A stretch of 64,000 nt of DNA from Paenibacillus arenilitoris (GCF_014705655.1 NZ_JACXIY010000025.1:62001-126000), one strand, 5' to 3'; shown: positions 35,716 to 45,271, counted from the stretch's first letter. Numbers and translations are program-made. Notes: generated by a model not told the origin, from the sequence alone.

Positions 35716-36600
35716 CTATCCTTTGACTGCTCCTACCATTAAACCCTTTACGAAATACTTCTGAAGGAACGGATACAGAAAAATAATCGGTCCGATCGTG
35801 ATGATGGTCGCCGCATACTTGATGCCTTCCGTCGGCAGGCGCTCGCTGCCGATGATTTTCGTCGCGTTCTCGCCCTGGGCGAATATCGCGTTGGATACGA
35901 TTTCCCGCAGCAGCAGCTGCAGCGGCATGAGACTTTTCTCCTCGTTCAGCATGATGCCGAGCCACCAGTCGTTCCAATATTGAAGGGAAATGAACAGGGT
36001 GACCGAAGCCAGCGCGGGAATGGAGAGCGGCATAATGATCCCGAAAAAAATGCGGAGCTCCCCCGCTCCGTCGATCTGGGCGGACTCCCCGATTTCATCC
36101 GGCAGCGACTTGAAATAATTGCGCAGCAGGAACATGTACCACGCATTGGCCGCATAAGGGATGATGAGCGCCAGCAGATGGTTGCGCAGGCCGAGGTACT
36201 GGGTCGTAACAATGTACCAAGGCACGATCCCCCCGCTGAACAGCATGGTGAAAAAGCAGTAGAACGCCAGAGAGTTCCGGTATTTGAGCGTTTTCTTCGC
36301 GAGCGGGTAGGCCAGCAGGGCATTGACCATCAGGCTGAGCGCCGTGCCCAGCACCGTCACCGCGAGGGTGATTTTGTAGCCGTTTACGACTCTTGCCATG
36401 TCCGAGAACAGCAGCTTGTAGGAATTCAGGCTGAGAAGCTCCGGGACAAACGATATCCCTCTTTCGATGAGCGCGTTCTCGTCCGTGAACGAGGCGATGA
36501 AGGTCAGGACGAACGGGATCAGGCAGGCGAGAGCCGCCAGAGACAGCAAGCCGATCAGGGCGGCCTGCAGTCCTCTTTCAGCCGTCGTTGGCGGACGCAT
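35716..36600 (-). CDS. Carbohydrate ABC transporter permease (LplC/YtcP type)
   Basis: A 294-residue permease with six membrane segments. Its EAA-type loop is GESAQIDGAGELRIFFGIIM, and it ends VKGLMVGAVKG. The ATG at 36600 is preferred to 36618 because AAAGGAGGGG precedes it. It lies between the other permease and the binding-protein gene. No ATPase is nearby. Confidence 0.93.
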   Translation of the reverse strand: MRPPTTAERGLQAALIGLLSLAALACLIPFVLTFIASFTDENALIERGISFVPELLSLNSYKLLFSDMARVVNGYKITLAVTVLGTALSLMVNALLAYPLAKKTLKYRNSLAFYCFFTMLFSGGIVPWYIVTTQYLGLRNHLLALIIPYAANAWYMFLLRNYFKSLPDEIGESAQIDGAGELRIFFGIIMPLSIPALASVTLFISLQYWNDWWLGIMLNEEKSLMPLQLLLREIVSNAIFAQGENATKIIGSERLPTEGIKYAATIITIGPIIFLYPFLQKYFVKGLMVGAVKG

Positions 36601-36618
36601 GGGGTCCCCTCCTTTCAT

Positions 36619-36649
36619 TTATAAGTGCGAAACTTATAAACGCTTATAT
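36619..36649 (-). repeat. AT-rich intercistronic inverted repeat
   Basis: TTATAAGT (36619-36626) and ACTTATAA (36632-36639) form a perfect 8-bp stem over 5 nt. An overlapping palindrome TATAAACGCTTATA follows (36635-36648). It lies between the two permease genes and may be an mRNA processing or stability element, or a weak cre-like site. Confidence 0.45.
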
Positions 36650-36651
36650 TT

Positions 36652-37569
36652 CTAAAAAATGCTGCCCTCATCCTGGTATTTGCGGGCGATCTTGTTGCTC
36701 GCCAGCACGAGGACGAAGCCGATGACGGACTGATACAGCCCGACGGCCGAGGACATGCCGACGTCTCCCAGCTTTCTCAGCGTCCGGTACACGTACGTGT
36801 CGATGACGTCCGCCGACGGATAAAGAATCGAGTTCTCCCCGATGATCGCGTAGAACATTCCGAAATCGGCATACATGATTTTTCCGATGGCAAGCAGCGT
36901 CAGTATCGTTGCGGTCGGCATCAGATGGGGAAGCGTAATATGCCGGATTTTGCTCCATTTGCCCGCGCCGTCGATGTCGGCGGCCTCGTAATACGTCGCG
37001 TCGATGCCGGCCAGCACCGCCAGAAAAATAATGCTCGTATAGCCCGCCGTCTTCCAAATGCTGATGAACGTCATAATGAAGGGCCAGGCTTCGTACGAGT
37101 TGTACCAGTCTTTGGCGGCGATGCCAAGCAGCTGGAGCCCCTGGTTGATCAGCCCGTAATCAAAATTGAATAGGGCGTAAGCGAACACGCCAACGACGAT
37201 CCAGGAGATGAAATAAGGCAGCAGGATACTGGATTGAATCGCCTTCTTCACCTTGAGGAACCGGACCTCGTTCAGCAGGATCGAGAGTACCAAGGCAAAC
37301 AGCGTTCCGAAAAAAATAAACGAAAAATTGAGGGCGAGCGTATTGCGGGTTACTCTCCAGAACGCGTCCGACGAGAAAAAAAATTGAAAATTGCCGAGCA
37401 GCGGCTTCGCCCAAGGACTTCCGAACAGGCCGCCCGAGAAGCTGTATTGCTTGAAAGCGACAATGACGCCGGCCATCGGGAGGTAATTAAATAAGAAAAA
37501 CAGCAGGACGCCCGGCAAGGCCATCAGGTAGAGCGTCCGGTTTTTGGCCAACTCCTTTCGTAAATGCAT
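36652..37569 (-). CDS. Carbohydrate ABC transporter permease (LplB/YtcR type)
   Basis: A 305-residue permease. The first membrane segment is LYLMALPGVLLFFLFNYLPM, the EAA loop is YEAADIDGAGKWSKIRHITL, and the end is NKIARKYQDEGSIF, all typical. The ATG at 37569 has GAAGGAG 8 nt upstream; the longer open frame to 37623 does not. It is the first gene of the importer operon, downstream of an AraC regulator on the same strand. Confidence 0.93.
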   Translation of the reverse strand: MHLRKELAKNRTLYLMALPGVLLFFLFNYLPMAGVIVAFKQYSFSGGLFGSPWAKPLLGNFQFFFSSDAFWRVTRNTLALNFSFIFFGTLFALVLSILLNEVRFLKVKKAIQSSILLPYFISWIVVGVFAYALFNFDYGLINQGLQLLGIAAKDWYNSYEAWPFIMTFISIWKTAGYTSIIFLAVLAGIDATYYEAADIDGAGKWSKIRHITLPHLMPTATILTLLAIGKIMYADFGMFYAIIGENSILYPSADVIDTYVYRTLRKLGDVGMSSAVGLYQSVIGFVLVLASNKIARKYQDEGSIF

Positions 37570-37760
37570 TCGTTCAACTCCTTCCATCGTGTAAATAAAG
37601 CGTTTTCTTCCCGACGCCCTCATTGTACGGAGCCCCTGTCTTCCCGGGCAACAACGAACGCTGCGGAAACGCTCCGAATGCTCCTCATCGTCGGCTCATA
37701 TTTGTAACGGCCGAGTCCGATTATTCATTTTCGGTGTATACGGCTGTGCGCCGCTCTCAA

Positions 37761-37788
37761 TAAAAAACCTGCGAAAGAGCCGCAGGTT
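37761..37788 (-). terminator. Rho-independent terminator after the AraC gene
   Basis: AACCTGCG pairs with CGCAGGTT over 7 nt with a T run following on the minus strand. It separates this AraC gene from the importer operon. Confidence 0.85.
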
Positions 37789-37798
37789 CCAGCTATTT

Positions 37799-40066
37799 CT
37801 AGCCGTTAAGCTCCCGGTACGACAGCGGCGTCATGCCCGTATCCTTCTTGAAGGCGTAGAAAAAATAATTTTTGTTCAAATAGCCCGTAAGCTCCGCGAT
37901 TTCGCTGACCGCCAGCTTCGTTTCCTTCAGCAGGTTTTTGGCGCGCTCGATCTTGATGCAGCGGATATGATCGTTAATGAACTGCCCCGTCGTTTCCTTG
38001 AACAGCTTGGCGAAGTAATTGGCGGAATAGCCGAATTTCCCCGCGATCGCATCGACCGTCAAATTAACGTCGCCGTAATTTTCGCCGATATAATCGATGG
38101 CCTCCTGAATCATCTTTAGCGTCTTCGCATTGTTCTTGCCGGCGTTCAGCTCTTCGATTCTGCTCCGGTGCCGCACGAACAGATCCATGTACCACGTCTT
38201 CCAATCGTCCAGCACCTCAAGCTCGTCGAGCTTGCGGTAATCGTCCCGGAAATCGAAGGACCCGTTGTTTTCTCCCATGATGCCGTTGACCGTCCGTATG
38301 CAGCTGACCGCCAGCTGCAGCAGAACGAGATGGGCGTCCGAGCAGGCCTGGGTCTGCAGAGCTAGCTCCAGCCGGTCCAGCGCCTCCGGCAAGCCGGCTT
38401 CCTTGCCCAGCTTGATGCAGTCGATCAGCGTCCGCTCGATCTCGGACGGATACTGCAGCTGGGAAGCCTGCCGGCTGTCTGCATACGACTGCTCCAACAG
38501 TTGTCCGTACCCTGCCGTCAGCCTGCAGTCGCTGAGTCCCAGCGCATGTTCGTAGGAGAGCCCCAGCTCCCGCAGCGTTTCCGCCTGCCTTCCGACCGCG
38601 ATCGTCAAGCTGCGCCCCAGGGCACTCAGCGACTTTTGCTGAATGTCCTTCAGCCTCTCGCGCAAAACGTCCATATCCGGATAGGCGTCCGCGTCTACGA
38701 TCAGCGCTATTTTCCCGTCCTCCAGCATGACCGAATCGATACATTCGGCCTGCTGGAGGCAATCCTTGGCGATTTGCTCGGCCGTTATCACGTAGAGATG
38801 CCTGTGCTCCGGCTTAACCTTGTAATATTCGTCCACCCGCAGCAGGATGACTCTCCGGTTGACCGCTTGGTCATGGAATTCATACTGCTGCGACTTCTCC
38901 TGCAAATAGCTATCGTCGAACGCTCCCGTAAGCAGCCGCTTCAGAAAGCTATGCCTGAGCTCCCGCTTGTTCTTGTCGTTATGCTCGGCCAGCTCCTTCA
39001 TCCTCTCCAGCATGTCCGCGACCCCATCCATAATATAATCCAGCTCGCTTTGCCTGTTCCCGCTTCGTTTTCTCACCAGCTCGGATTTGTTCATTCGCTT
39101 GATGAACAGATCGATGGGCGAATAGATCGTTCTGGCCATGAACGCGATCGGAACGATGCTGAGCAACAGAACGGCGCAGCCGATGTACAGAATCGGATTC
39201 GTCTTCTCAAGCACGAACGAGGTCAGCTCGCTCCGGTCCGAAGCGGCGAGCAGCGTCCAGCCTGCAGCGTCCACCGGCATGCTGCTCACCGTATAGGTTC
39301 GTCCGCCAATCGGAAGGCTTGCGCCTTCCCCGCTGCCGGCTCGGGATAGAACTTCTTCCAGGCGGGCTTTGTCCCGGAGGATGCCGGCAGCCGGACCTTG
39401 CACGCTCGAGGCGAGCAGCTCGCCGTTCTTGTCCAGCAGGAGCACGTCCGAGGCTTCGCCGGCTCCGGGCATGCCCGCGGCGAAGAAGTCCGGGACGTTG
39501 ATGACGATGCTGTGCTCGATCGTTTGGCCGTCCGGCGCGTACTTCGTATACACGTAGGAAATCACTTTTTGCGCAGCCTCTCCGGAGGCGCCCGGAAGCT
39601 CCCTCGCCATGACGTTTTTGCGCTCCTGTCCCGCATGGATAACTTCACGGTCGGGGAAGCCTTCGTAGTCCGCCCCTCCCGACTGCGTGGATACGAAATA
39701 GCGAAGCTGCCCGCTGTAAATGTACATCGAATGAATGCGGGAATGGATATGCTTAAACCGCGAGAATTCGGTTCTGACCTTGTACTCCTCGTACGGGTCC
39801 CATTCCGGCTGATTGAGGAAGCTTTCCACGACGGGATTGGAGATCACCGAAATGAACAGGTAATCGACTTCTTCGTTAAGCTGGCGGATCCCCATCGAGA
39901 TGCGGCTTAAGCTGTCCCGATAATCGCTGGTCGCCTCCTTGTAGGCGGCTTCCATATAAATGCTTCTGAAAACGACGGTGAGCAGGATCACGATAATGAA
40001 CGACAGCATGATGAAAAACGAAATGAGCTTCCAATAGATGATCTTTTCGCTTATCCGATTTCTCAT
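37799..40066 (-). CDS. Membrane-anchored AraC-family sensor-regulator
   Basis: A 755-residue regulator. Transmembrane helices at ~12-35 and ~292-315 (ILYIGCAVLLLSIVPIAFMA) enclose a Cache-like outer domain with LLAASDRSELTSFV near its end. A HAMP-like stretch, a cytoplasmic middle region and two AraC helix-turn-helix units (VDAIAGKFGYSANYFAKLFK, then GYLNKNYFFYAFKKDTGMTP) follow. It is divergent from the secreted LamG enzyme and upstream of the importer, so it is likely their activator. Confidence 0.9.
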   Translation of the reverse strand: MRNRISEKIIYWKLISFFIMLSFIIVILLTVVFRSIYMEAAYKEATSDYRDSLSRISMGIRQLNEEVDYLFISVISNPVVESFLNQPEWDPYEEYKVRTEFSRFKHIHSRIHSMYIYSGQLRYFVSTQSGGADYEGFPDREVIHAGQERKNVMARELPGASGEAAQKVISYVYTKYAPDGQTIEHSIVINVPDFFAAGMPGAGEASDVLLLDKNGELLASSVQGPAAGILRDKARLEEVLSRAGSGEGASLPIGGRTYTVSSMPVDAAGWTLLAASDRSELTSFVLEKTNPILYIGCAVLLLSIVPIAFMARTIYSPIDLFIKRMNKSELVRKRSGNRQSELDYIMDGVADMLERMKELAEHNDKNKRELRHSFLKRLLTGAFDDSYLQEKSQQYEFHDQAVNRRVILLRVDEYYKVKPEHRHLYVITAEQIAKDCLQQAECIDSVMLEDGKIALIVDADAYPDMDVLRERLKDIQQKSLSALGRSLTIAVGRQAETLRELGLSYEHALGLSDCRLTAGYGQLLEQSYADSRQASQLQYPSEIERTLIDCIKLGKEAGLPEALDRLELALQTQACSDAHLVLLQLAVSCIRTVNGIMGENNGSFDFRDDYRKLDELEVLDDWKTWYMDLFVRHRSRIEELNAGKNNAKTLKMIQEAIDYIGENYGDVNLTVDAIAGKFGYSANYFAKLFKETTGQFINDHIRCIKIERAKNLLKETKLAVSEIAELTGYLNKNYFFYAFKKDTGMTPLSYRELNG

Positions 40067-40132
40067 CGCAGAATATCCCCCTTTTTTCCGCTAGATGTAC
40101 CTAATAGCGTAGCCGGAACGGGGGTCGGGCGC

Positions 40133-40237
40133 CTAGTTCTGATCGTGCAGCATCGGGTATTCATTGTGCAGGTGCTCCGGAACCGGCGGATTCAGCACCG
40201 CAGCCGTAAGAAGAGCACTATGCTTTTGGGAGCGCAT
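40133..40237 (-). other. Short open frame of 34 codons, possible gene remnant or leader
   Basis: On the minus strand an ATG at 40237 opens 34 codons, ending TAG at 40133. The peptide contains LNPPVPEHLHNEYPMLHDQN, which looks more like the end of a real protein than random translation. No convincing ribosome binding site is seen. It lies in the 214-nt region between the AraC gene and the divergent secreted enzyme. It could be the end of a lost gene or an upstream ORF of the regulator. Confidence 0.25.
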
Positions 40238-40280
40238 TCCATAAGCTGTTCACAGGAACGCGAAATCGTTTGGAGAGGTG

Positions 40281-42740
40281 ATGATTATTTTGCTGCAAAA
40301 AAATCGTAAGACAAGCCGGCTTCCGCTAGGCAGGCTGATTTTGTCCCTCTGCTTGATGCTACAGGCCGTCCCGTTTTTCCCTGCTCCCGCCGCCCATGCG
40401 GCTGCGGATACGTTCGAAGAGCGCGCCGCGCAGCTGCTCCATGCGTTTGCGGCCGCAACCCCGGACAGCTTCCATAATCACGTGTTTTTCTATGCCCAGG
40501 CCCGATTCGCCACGAATACCGACGTAAGCACGGCGCTCGCCTGGGTCGATTCGCTGAATAACGGCAGCCATCCCGGTGCGATGTTTTATTATTTGAACGA
40601 TATCGAGACGTATTTGAAATTCGGCCACTTTTATTCGGAACAGCTGAAGGCCAAGGTGAAGGCGGATTTGACGACGGGCGCCGGCGTCACCTATTACACG
40701 TCGAACGGAACGACGGAAAACCATAAGCTGATGTACAAAACGGCGGGGTATCTGGTCGCGCAAACGTGGCCCGATTGGTCGAACGCCGCATCCGAGCTGG
40801 CCGGCAACAAGGCGGAGCTTGAGCAGATCATGGACCAGTACGTGCACAAGGGGCTGGCTGAATACGATTCGCCTTCCTACAATGCGATAACCGTTAATTG
40901 TTTCATGCTGCTGGCCGAATTCGTGCAGGACCCGGAGCTGAAGCGGAAGGCGAGGATGACGCTGGAGTGGGTGCTGGCCAATACCGGCGCGGAGTGGAGC
41001 GGCGGCTATTCCATTTCGTCGACGCTGCGCGTCTATCCCGTCAGCGTTACGCCGCAGGAAGGGGCCGCATCGACCATTCAGAACTGGCTGCTGTGGGGCG
41101 GCAGGACGCCAAGCTATCCGGCCTCGATGAGCGATCATAACACGGAGGCTCATTACGCCGTGTCAAACGCGACAAGCGCGTACCGGATGCCCTCCATCCT
41201 CGAGCGAATCGGACAGGACAGAAGCGTGCCTTACGTCCACAAGGAGAACGGGCATTGGAATACGCGCACGAGCAAATACAGCTATATAACGGACAAATTC
41301 GGGCTCGCGAGCCAGGTGGAGATCCAGAATATGGGCTGGTCGGACCAAGCCCGCCGCTGGCTGGCCAGATGGGATTCCGACAAGCCCGGAAGCACCTTCT
41401 TCATGACCCACCCGAGGCTGGCCGGCGACTATAAGGGAGCTACCGTTTATGAGCAGGTCATGCAGCATAACGGCGCCTTGATCGGCGTATACAAAATTCC
41501 GGGCAGCGGAACGATCGACGGCACGAATCCGATCTTGCCGTATATCGAAGGGCCGATCTCCACGCAGGCTGCAAAGCTGATGACGGAAGAGGCGGGGTGG
41601 ATTTTCATCCATGGAGGCAGCGCGATGCTCGCGGTCAAGCCGGTAAAGGGTTACACGTGGGCGGCGGACCGCACAATCAATTCGCAGCTGTTCAAGACGC
41701 TGCGCAGCGAGTTCAACAAAAACGGGATCGTGCTCGAGGTCGTTCCCGCAAGCGATTATGCCCTGGCAAGCGAAACGGGACTGCCCGAAGCCGAACGGTT
41801 GTCCGGCGAGCTGTCCCGCTTCAAGGCCGATATTCTCGCAACCGTCGTCATTGACGCGTCGCATCTGGACGATACGAATCCAAGGCTGATTTATACGTCT
41901 CTATCCGGCGACCGGTTGGACATGACGTATCAATATACCGGCATGTACAACAACAACCGGAAGCTGAACGGTCAGCCGGTCGCCTACGCGAGCTGGCCGC
42001 TTATGAGCAATCCCTATATGCACCAGGACTACAACGGAAATTTGCTGACAATCGCGCACGGCGGAGAAAGCTATGTGTACGATTTCGGCGCATGGACGGT
42101 CTCCTCCGCCAATTCCCCGCTGCTAAGATGGAAGTTCGACGAGCAGTCGGGCGCCGCCGCCTTCGATACGAGCGGCAGCGGACTGCACGGCGAATTGCGG
42201 AACGGCCTGACCTTCGGCGCCGATACCGTTGCCGGCAGGTCGGGCGATGCGCTGCAATTCGACGGGCAGGATGACGTGGTCCGGCGCAGTCTGACGTCTG
42301 TGTCCGGCTATCCTTTCACTTTATCCGCCTGGGTGAAAACGAACGCCTCCGCCAATCAGACAATCCAGTATTTAGGAGACGGCTCGGCGTTCGATCAATA
42401 CGTCCGGGTCGGCATCAACGGCGCGGGCAAAGCGTTTCTCGACCTGCGCAACGGATCGGCAAAGACCGTCTACTCCCAAGGGCCGATCCATGACGGCGAG
42501 TGGCATCTGGTTACCGGCGTGTTCGAGAGCGAGTCGAGCTCGATTCTCTACGTCGACGGCGCAGCTCAAGCGGTACTGACGAACGGGGGAGCGCTGCCGG
42601 CCTTGAACCGGGTGGCGGCGGGCGCGCTCGACCGCTCGGTGCCCGCCGACCGGTTCGCCGGCTCCATCGACGACATGCGCCTTTACGCCTCCGCGCTGAG
42701 CGCCGCCCAGGTCATGAATTTATACAACGGACTGAACTAG
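40281..42740 (+). CDS. Secreted polysaccharide-degrading protein with C-terminal LamG domain (putative lyase)
   Basis: An 819-residue secreted protein. A signal peptide (LILSLCLMLQAVPFFPAPAA then AHA) is followed by a helical toroid-like region (~45-330) with TTENHKLMYKTAGYL and EYDSPSYNAITVNCFMLLAE, then a beta-rich region (~330-610). This is the layout of chondroitin/alginate-type lyases, although I cannot name the family. Residues ~620-815 are a LamG/concanavalin-like jelly roll (LLRWKFDEQSGAAAFDTSGS, then FTLSAWVK). The ATG at 40281 has GGAGAGG upstream. The GH88 and DUF2264 neighbours support an acidic polysaccharide substrate and lyase products. Confidence 0.7.
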   Translation: MIILLQKNRKTSRLPLGRLILSLCLMLQAVPFFPAPAAHAAADTFEERAAQLLHAFAAATPDSFHNHVFFYAQARFATNTDVSTALAWVDSLNNGSHPGAMFYYLNDIETYLKFGHFYSEQLKAKVKADLTTGAGVTYYTSNGTTENHKLMYKTAGYLVAQTWPDWSNAASELAGNKAELEQIMDQYVHKGLAEYDSPSYNAITVNCFMLLAEFVQDPELKRKARMTLEWVLANTGAEWSGGYSISSTLRVYPVSVTPQEGAASTIQNWLLWGGRTPSYPASMSDHNTEAHYAVSNATSAYRMPSILERIGQDRSVPYVHKENGHWNTRTSKYSYITDKFGLASQVEIQNMGWSDQARRWLARWDSDKPGSTFFMTHPRLAGDYKGATVYEQVMQHNGALIGVYKIPGSGTIDGTNPILPYIEGPISTQAAKLMTEEAGWIFIHGGSAMLAVKPVKGYTWAADRTINSQLFKTLRSEFNKNGIVLEVVPASDYALASETGLPEAERLSGELSRFKADILATVVIDASHLDDTNPRLIYTSLSGDRLDMTYQYTGMYNNNRKLNGQPVAYASWPLMSNPYMHQDYNGNLLTIAHGGESYVYDFGAWTVSSANSPLLRWKFDEQSGAAAFDTSGSGLHGELRNGLTFGADTVAGRSGDALQFDGQDDVVRRSLTSVSGYPFTLSAWVKTNASANQTIQYLGDGSAFDQYVRVGINGAGKAFLDLRNGSAKTVYSQGPIHDGEWHLVTGVFESESSSILYVDGAAQAVLTNGGALPALNRVAAGALDRSVPADRFAGSIDDMRLYASALSAAQVMNLYNGLN

Positions 42741-42743
42741 CCG

Positions 42744-43943
42744 CTATTTCAAAGCCGAATCGATCGGGAACGCCTGTCCGGACCATGCTTTCTTCGAGGT
42801 CCACGGCTCCGGTGCCCCGCTCCAGAACGGATGGGCGGCATCGAGGCCAAGCGGCAGGAACACCTCCGCGCACAGATAGGCGCTTCCCGTCGAGACGTAA
42901 CGCTCGGCTACGCCCGGCTGATGTCCGCAGAAGCCGAGCGTCAGCCAGCCGTCTTCCGTGAAATTCCCGGGCATTTCCAGCGTTCGCGCGATCGCGGCGG
43001 TAAGCGCGCAGCGGACCTGCGCGGCGCTTACCTCCTCCGGCAGCGCGCTTCGCAAGGCGCTCTGCGCCAGGCTGTGGAACGCGCCGAAGCGGTATGCGAG
43101 CGAGCGCCCGATCGGCGGATAGGTTCCGTCAGGGGCGATGAGCCGCTCCTGCACGGCGGCGTAGCGCCTGGCGCGGGCCGCGACGGCCGGCTTCATGGCT
43201 TCCCATTCCGCATGCTCCCCGCCTACGGCATCCAGCAGTTCGACGAGCATCGGCTGGATGACGAAGCTGTTGTAATAGTCCCAATGGAATTCGGGACCGT
43301 CTCCGTAGGCTCCGTCCCCGAGGTACCACTGCTCGTGCTGCTTCAGCGCGTAGTCGATCCGCATCGGATCCCAATCGTCCTCCCCCAGCTTGTACAAGGC
43401 CGCTTCGATGATCGCCGCGAACAGCAGCCAGTTCGAAAATACCGGCTTTCTCGACCGCGTAAGCTTCAGAGCGGCGACTGCGTTCGCCTTCACGCGCGGC
43501 TCCAGCAGCTCCCGCAACTGGATTGGCGCGCGCAGCAGCGCCAACGCAAGAAACGCCGCATCGACGATCGGCTGGTAGCCGTCGCCGAAGTTCATGTAAT
43601 CGGGCGATTGCGGATCCGTCCCCGCGTCGATCGCCTCGCGCGCAAGCGCGGCATACTCCCGGCGCAGCTTCTCTTCCGTACCATCCGCACCGGCATGTTC
43701 CAGCCAGGGCGCCATCCCGCTGAGCAGCCGCCCGAGCGCCTCCAAATGCGTATACTTCACCCGGTCCGCGAGCAGAGAGGCGGTGGAATCCGCGCCTGCA
43801 GCAGCGCATTCTACCGGCATGTCCGCCTTCAGCCTGCGCTCTCCGAGCGCGCGCAGCACCGGATCTCCGATCCTGATCATCTGGCGTACCCAATACTCCC
43901 TGCAATTTCCGCCGTTATTCGGCTCGTTATGATCCGCATGCAT
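42744..43943 (-). CDS. DUF2264 domain protein
   Basis: A 399-residue protein filled by the DUF2264 domain: RALGERRLKADMPVE, GDGYQPIVDAAFLALALL, the RKPVFSNWLLFAAIIEAALY block, and GDGPEFHWDYYNSFVIQPML. It is predicted to be an alpha/alpha-toroid enzyme. The family is common in loci for pectin-type or other uronic acid polysaccharides, but its reaction is not established to my knowledge. It lacks a signal peptide. It follows GH88 on the same strand by 16 nt and converges on the LamG gene with only 3 nt between stop codons. Confidence 0.85.
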   Translation of the reverse strand: MHADHNEPNNGGNCREYWVRQMIRIGDPVLRALGERRLKADMPVECAAAGADSTASLLADRVKYTHLEALGRLLSGMAPWLEHAGADGTEEKLRREYAALAREAIDAGTDPQSPDYMNFGDGYQPIVDAAFLALALLRAPIQLRELLEPRVKANAVAALKLTRSRKPVFSNWLLFAAIIEAALYKLGEDDWDPMRIDYALKQHEQWYLGDGAYGDGPEFHWDYYNSFVIQPMLVELLDAVGGEHAEWEAMKPAVAARARRYAAVQERLIAPDGTYPPIGRSLAYRFGAFHSLAQSALRSALPEEVSAAQVRCALTAAIARTLEMPGNFTEDGWLTLGFCGHQPGVAERYVSTGSAYLCAEVFLPLGLDAAHPFWSGAPEPWTSKKAWSGQAFPIDSALK

Positions 43944-43959
43944 AATTCCGTACCTCCAT

Positions 43960-45096
43960 CTACCAGAATGTATCCGATTGGCCCTTCAGCCTGGCCAAGC
44001 CTTCGACAAAGAAGTAGTCGCCGTATATAAGCGGCACGTCGATGTTTCTCCGTTCCGGATAGTGGCTCGTTCCGTGCAGGATCAAGCCCTCCTCGGCCGG
44101 ATCGTCCCATGCGCCGTAATTTTCGTAGAGGGAACGCAATATGCGCTCGCCGCCTTCCCGGTACATGCCGGCTTCTTCGGCCGGAACCGCCGCCGCGATT
44201 TCAAGCAGGCCGCAAGCGGCGCAAGCGCCCGCAGACGTATCCCGATAACGCTCGACGCCCGGCGGAAGCCGGAAATCCCAATGCGGTACCGCATCCTCCG
44301 GCAAGCTCGCCAGGAAAAAATGGGCGGCCCGCTTCGCCGCGTCCAAATACTCGTCCTTCCCCGTATAACGGTAGCTGAGCGCCATCCCGTAGATCGCCCA
44401 AGCCGTGCCGCGCGACCATGCCGAATTCGGCGCGAAGCCCTGTCCCCCGTTCACTCCCGTGCATTCGCCGGTATCCGGGTCGAAGACGACGATGTGGTTG
44501 ACCGAGCCGTCCGTCCGGATGAAATGCGCGAGCGCGGTATCCGCGTGCGCCGTCGCCACATGCTTGAACCGCGGATCGCCGGTCGTCTCGCTGGCCCAAT
44601 ACAGCAGCGGCAAATTCATCATGCAGTCGATAATTGCCCAGCCCTCGTTCCGGTCTCCTTCGCCCCAAGGGTTCCATGCTCTTATGTATCGGCCCTTCAG
44701 GTTAAACCTTCCGCTCAGCACGCTGGCCGCCAGCAAGGCGCGCCTGCGCGACCGGTCGTCGCCGGTCAGCTTGTACTTCGCCACGCTTGTAAGCGTCCAC
44801 ATAAATCCGATGTCGTGATCAAGCCGGTCATAGCCGGTCAGCACCTCGTCAAGCTGCCGTTCGCACGACTCGGCGATTTCCTTGTACCTCTCTTCGTTCG
44901 ATGCGGGATCGCGGTACAGCAGCCAGAGCAGCCCCGGCCAGAAGCCGGCCGTCCACCAATGCGGCGCCTCCAGCGCGTACGCACCGTCCACGCTCGCATG
45001 CGGAAATCTGGCTCCGATCCTCTCGCTCGTGCGAAGCACCTTCGCGTGCGTCTTCATCCACGCCTCATGCGCCCAATGCTCGTTCTCCATCGACAT
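43960..45096 (-). CDS. Unsaturated glucuronyl hydrolase, GH88
   Basis: A 378-residue alpha/alpha barrel. HWWTAGFWPGLLWLLYRD, DHDIGFMWTLTSVAKYKLTG and NEGWAIIDCMMNLPLLYWAS carry the two conserved Asp residues of GH88, and SRGTAWAIYGMALSYRYTG is also typical. The enzyme removes the unsaturated uronic acid that polysaccharide lyases leave at the non-reducing end. I chose the ATG at 45096 with GGGAGG upstream over longer frames. It has no signal peptide, so it acts on imported lyase products. It is the first gene before DUF2264. Confidence 0.92.
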   Translation of the reverse strand: MSMENEHWAHEAWMKTHAKVLRTSERIGARFPHASVDGAYALEAPHWWTAGFWPGLLWLLYRDPASNEERYKEIAESCERQLDEVLTGYDRLDHDIGFMWTLTSVAKYKLTGDDRSRRRALLAASVLSGRFNLKGRYIRAWNPWGEGDRNEGWAIIDCMMNLPLLYWASETTGDPRFKHVATAHADTALAHFIRTDGSVNHIVVFDPDTGECTGVNGGQGFAPNSAWSRGTAWAIYGMALSYRYTGKDEYLDAAKRAAHFFLASLPEDAVPHWDFRLPPGVERYRDTSAGACAACGLLEIAAAVPAEEAGMYREGGERILRSLYENYGAWDDPAEEGLILHGTSHYPERRNIDVPLIYGDYFFVEGLARLKGQSDTFW

Positions 45097-45230
45097 GCAG
45101 CCTCCCTGGTTTCTCCTCATTGGTTCATCCGGAAAATCGAATGAAAGGTTGCGCCGCCATGTCATTCCTTTTACAATCGGCGCTTCATCCATTATACTCC
45201 ATTCCTTTTTCCCCAAGGTACCCGCAGCGA

Positions 45231-45262
45231 AAAAAACCGCACGCGGCATTCCCGCGTACGGT
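45231..45262 (-). terminator. Rho-independent terminator after the TetR gene
   Basis: On the minus strand AACCGTACGCGG pairs with CCGCGTGCGGTT, with one mismatch, and runs into seven T. It starts ~10 nt past the stop. Confidence 0.9.
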
Positions 45263-45271
45263 TCTCTTTGC

